Assembly (NCBI GenBank): GCA_902803375.1
Contig: CADCPN010000026.1
Span: forward strand, 1-43,878
Origin: an uncultured Erysipelotrichaceae bacterium
GTDB lineage: Bacteria; Bacillota_I; Bacilli_A; RFN20; CAG-826
DNA: 43,878 nt
Reading direction: 5' to 3'
Below are positions 41,543-43,878 of the stretch, piece after piece (the stretch's first letter is position 1; every line of letters starts with the position of its first letter). The notes under the pieces were generated by a model. It saw nothing but the letters and a program-made list of their open reading frames with translations, ran no database searches and was not told the origin of the DNA. The translations under genes and the position numbers were made by a program.

Positions 41543-43261
41543 TTATTCAACGCCGACGAGGAAGCTATAAACAGGCTGTCCGCCGGATCTGACGTCGACT
41601 TCGAAGTCGTCGCCATAGTCCTCATTGAGGGAATCGGAGATCTTCGCGATGTCCTCTTCGGAGATATCCTCACCGGTGATGACGGTGATAATGGAGTTAT
41701 TCTTGCGAACAAGGGAATCAACGAGGTCATGCAAGGCTTCGAATTTATCGGAGACGCAACTGACGATGTTCTTATCCTTCATAGCAAGGTAGAAGCCCTT
41801 GGTGATGTGGACGCCTTCGATATCGGTGTCCTTGATCGCATAGGTAACGGAGCCGGAGCGGACGGTCTTGAGAGCGCCCTTCATATCCTTGAAGATTTCA
41901 TCAGCGGACATATCTGGATTGAACTGCATGCATGCGGTGATGCCCTGCGGGATGGTCTTGGATGGAACAACCCTGGCTGAGACGCCATTCTCTTCCATGA
42001 CGTCGCAGGCCTGAGAAGCGGCCATGACGATGTTGGAGTTGTTCGGAAGAATGAAGACGTTCTTGGCTTTGCAGGCCTTAATGGCAGAGATGAAGTCCTG
42101 GGTGGACGGGTTCATGGTCTGGCCGCCGGAGACGATGACGTCAACGCCGAGCTCTTTGAATAACTCATCGAGGCCAGCGCCGCTGGAGACGGAGATAAGA
42201 GCGTACTCTTTCTCGATCTTAAATTCTTCTTCATCCTCTTTCTTTTCCTTGCCGCGGCTGAGGTTTGCATTCATATCATAGGCGATCTCGCCGTGCTGGA
42301 TGTTGTTGTGCTCTTCAGACATGTTCTCGATCGTGATGGTCACAAATTCACCGAACTGCTGGGCATAATTGAGCATATTGCCTGGGGTGAGAGTATGGAC
42401 GTGGACTTTGACGATATCCTCATCGCGAACGGTGACAAGGGACTTGCCGTGGCTGGAGAGGAAACGGATGAAGGTCTTCTCGTTGAACTGCTTTTTGCCA
42501 GTTCCAGGCTCCGCAAGGCGTAGGATGAACTGAGTGCAATAGCCGTAGCCTTCCTCATCTTCGCTAAGCTGAGCGCCAGCATATAGCGGGATGTCGTTCT
42601 GGATTGGTTCCTGAGAAATGGTGGTGAGTTCGGAATTTCTTTCGATGACCTTGCCGTGAACGGCGGAAGCCATACCTTCCAAAATGCGGACTAAACCAGC
42701 TCCGCCAGAGTCAACGACGCCGACCTGAGCCAAAACCGGAAGAAGCTCCGGGGTGTGCTGCAAGGATTTCTTGGCCTCTTCAAGGATGTAATCCATCGCA
42801 GTCTCGATGGTGGTGGATTTCTTAACGAATTCGTTAAGCGCAGCGCTGGATTCGCGGATAACGGTGAGAATAGTGCCTTCAACCGGTTTCAAAACAGCTT
42901 TATAGGCAACTTCCTTCGCTTTCATGAAGCAAGCGGCGAGATCAAAAGCATTGAGCTCGGTCTTGCCTTGGCAGCCAAGGGAGAATCCCTTGAAAATCTG
43001 AGAGGTGATAACACCGGAATTGCCGCGGGCACCCATAAGAAGACCATGACTAAAGTTGCTAGCAACGGTGGAAAGATCATTAGACTCTTTGTTCTGAATC
43101 TCTTTCATGCCGGAGGTAGCGGTAAGGTTCATGTTCATGCCGGTGTCGCCATCTGGAACCGGGAAAACGTTCAATTGGTCTACTTCGGGATAGTGATTGT
43201 ATAGATTATTTGCGCCGGAAATATACATTTCCTTAAGCGTAGTCGCGTTTATAGTTTTCAT
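41543..43261 (-). CDS. fakA: DAK2-domain protein FakA/YloV (fatty acid kinase catalytic subunit)
   Basis: ATP-binding subunit of fatty acid kinase, which makes acyl-phosphate from exogenous fatty acids with a FakB partner. The N-terminal DAK2 domain has NVFPVPDGDTGMNMNLT (the metal/ATP Asp cluster) and GARGNSGVITSQIFKGF. The C-terminal half is DegV-like (VIVSGGQTMNPSTQDF, VFILPNNSNIVMAA). The length is 572 aa, typical. GAGAT lies 8 nt before the ATG, 2 nt after asp23. fakB and plsX are not in the window. Confidence 0.93.
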   Translation of the reverse strand: MKTINATTLKEMYISGANNLYNHYPEVDQLNVFPVPDGDTGMNMNLTATSGMKEIQNKESNDLSTVASNFSHGLLMGARGNSGVITSQIFKGFSLGCQGKTELNAFDLAACFMKAKEVAYKAVLKPVEGTILTVIRESSAALNEFVKKSTTIETAMDYILEEAKKSLQHTPELLPVLAQVGVVDSGGAGLVRILEGMASAVHGKVIERNSELTTISQEPIQNDIPLYAGAQLSEDEEGYGYCTQFILRLAEPGTGKKQFNEKTFIRFLSSHGKSLVTVRDEDIVKVHVHTLTPGNMLNYAQQFGEFVTITIENMSEEHNNIQHGEIAYDMNANLSRGKEKKEDEEEFKIEKEYALISVSSGAGLDELFKELGVDVIVSGGQTMNPSTQDFISAIKACKAKNVFILPNNSNIVMAASQACDVMEENGVSARVVPSKTIPQGITACMQFNPDMSADEIFKDMKGALKTVRSGSVTYAIKDTDIEGVHITKGFYLAMKDKNIVSCVSDKFEALHDLVDSLVRKNNSIITVITGEDISEEDIAKISDSLNEDYGDDFEVDVRSGGQPVYSFLVGVE

Positions 43262-43263
43262 TT

Positions 43264-43626
43264 TTAAATCTCTTTTAGATCTTGGACGAACACGTTGACG
43301 GCAAGAATCTTGATACCGAAAGTGGTCTCCAACACGTATTTAACTTTCTTTTGCACTTCAGAAAGAACCTCAGGAATCTTCACTCCGAAGGCGCAAGAAA
43401 CATATAGGTCAACTTCGTAACCCTTCTGGGTTTTACGGGCATAGACGCCTTTGTTGTATTCCTCGGCTTTCAAAAGCTCGAGAATGTTGTCTTTGATAGA
43501 GCTTTTGCTGGCCAATCCAACAACGCCATAGCATTCAAGAACAGCGTTGCCAGCAACAGAGGCAATGGCATCAATAGAGATATCGATACCGCCATATTTT
43601 GTTTCTTTAGAAATGTTTTTAGACAT
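43264..43626 (-). CDS. Asp23/Gls24 family envelope protein (YloU)
   Basis: A 120-aa Asp23/DUF322 protein; relatives attach to the inside of the envelope and affect cell-wall stress. The pattern GGIDISIDAIASVAGNAVLECYGVVGLA ... VDLYVSCAFGVKIPEV ... VQKKVKYVLETTFGIKILAVNVFVQDL is typical. The ATG at 43626 (MSKNISKET) is chosen because upstream codons lie in the leader hairpin and promoter. It is always paired with the YloV gene in this lineage, as here. No Shine-Dalgarno sequence. Confidence 0.92.
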   Translation of the reverse strand: MSKNISKETKYGGIDISIDAIASVAGNAVLECYGVVGLASKSSIKDNILELLKAEEYNKGVYARKTQKGYEVDLYVSCAFGVKIPEVLSEVQKKVKYVLETTFGIKILAVNVFVQDLKEI

Positions 43627-43635
43627 AGCAAATAA

Positions 43636-43689
43636 ATTCTCGTTAAAGAGAATGCGTGACAATTATCCCACATGCCGTCTTAAAGTCAA
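43636..43689 (-). promoter_or_regulatory. Promoter and leader hairpin of asp23-fakA
   Basis: TTGACT (43684-43689), 16 bp, GATAAT (43662-43667) preceded by TGG (extended -10). The predicted leader of 29 nt is mostly a perfect hairpin ATTCTC-tttaac-GAGAAT (43636-43653), 9 nt before the ATG, and contains no Shine-Dalgarno sequence. Confidence 0.55.
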
Positions 43690-43763
43690 ATCTCGGCATT
43701 TTGTGCGAGGTATTTAATGCTTTTTATCAAACTTATTCTCATTATCGGATATGAATAAAGAAA

Positions 43764-43789
43764 CAAAAAAGACCCCGCGGGAGGGGGCC
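43764..43789 (-). terminator. Terminator of the rRNA operon
   Basis: On the minus strand GGCCCC, a 7-nt loop and GGGGTC are followed by TTTTTTG, 12 nt downstream of the 5S 3' end. Confidence 0.85.
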
Positions 43790-43800
43790 GGAAAGAAAAA

Positions 43801-43878
43801 AGCCCGGCGGCGCGCTATTCTGACCTGGGGACCAGGCTACCTTCGCCGCTGCGGTGCTTAACTTCCGTGTTCGGGATG
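43801..43878 (-). rRNA. rrf: 5S ribosomal RNA, 3' part (cut by the window edge)
   Basis: The minus strand reads CCGAACACGGAAGTTAAG, the universal 5S loop sequence, then continues to the 3' strand of the terminal stem (GCCGCCGGGC). The first 35-40 nt lie beyond the window. An rRNA operon therefore sits to the right, transcribed toward this window. Confidence 0.95.

Noticed and set aside
43730..43800. Possible short gene or second tRNA between asp23 and the 5S gene
   Set aside because: No cloverleaf or open frame is seen; the stretch holds only the rRNA terminator and AT-rich spacer.
1..43878. CRISPR arrays, insertion sequences or prophage modules
   Set aside because: No regularly spaced direct repeats, transposase motifs or phage structural genes were seen; the only recombinase is the housekeeping XerC-type protein.

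Overview
The window is a chromosomal segment of a low-GC Gram-positive relative (Bacillota, most likely an uncultured gut-type member of class Bacilli, near the Erysipelotrichia/Mollicutes branch). The basis is the Gram-positive-type PolC replicase, TrmFO, RbgA, YlxM, a FakA/YloV-type DAK2 protein, an Asp23 protein, and gene order matching the Bacillus recG-rnc-ftsY-ylxM-ffh and rpsB-tsf-pyrH-frr-uppS-cdsA-dxr-rseP-polC runs. UGG encodes Trp and UGA acts as stop, so the code is the standard bacterial one, although the GC content is higher than in Mollicutes. Species cannot be named from the sequence.

Layout. 1-1354: a tandem-duplicated hexapeptide acetyltransferase on the + strand. 1362-7079 (-): a compact eight-gene operon, the most unusual part of the window. 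In transcription order it has a His-rich 74-aa helical protein, CooT, CooC, two 2-hydroxyacyl-CoA dehydratase-type subunits, their HgdC-type ATPase activator, a 74-aa membrane protein, and a short protein resembling part of acetyl-CoA synthase that ends in a Cys-rich motif. It therefore combines nickel-handling proteins with an ATP-driven Fe-S reductase. 7080-9970: an accessory stretch with a probably decayed membrane-protein locus, a DUF389 membrane protein, a small lipoprotein, two tRNA genes (Arg-CCT, Pro-CGG) and a frameshifted small ORF. 10156-30542 (-): housekeeping genes in several transcription units (uppS-cdsA-dxr-rseP-polC; pyrH-frr; rpsB-tsf; topA-trmFO-xerC; lepB-rbgA-rnhB-dprA). 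30660-31681: rplS (-) and rpsP (+) diverge across a 400-bp region carrying three copies of a palindromic 22-bp repeat. 31409-33284 (+): rpsP-khpA-rimM-trmD. 33380-35916 (-): lemA and a large membrane partner. 35992-39410 (-): rnc-ftsY-ylxM-ffh. 39468-43626 (-): recG and the asp23-fakA pair. The window ends inside a 5S rRNA gene on the - strand.

The core genes cover replication (polC, topA), recombination (recG, dprA, xerC), translation (rpsB, tsf, frr, rpsP, rplS, rimM, trmD, trmFO, tRNAs), SRP secretion (ffh, ftsY, ylxM, lepB), and lipid, undecaprenyl and isoprenoid precursor synthesis (cdsA, uppS, dxr). The rpsP-trmD block is inverted in place compared with the usual ffh-rpsP-khpA-rimM-trmD-rplS-lepB order. 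Several transcription units (uppS, recG, lepB, rnc, probably topA) have a -10 box so close to the start codon that their mRNAs should be leaderless or nearly so, while genes inside operons usually have clear Shine-Dalgarno sequences and TAATG/ATGA overlaps.
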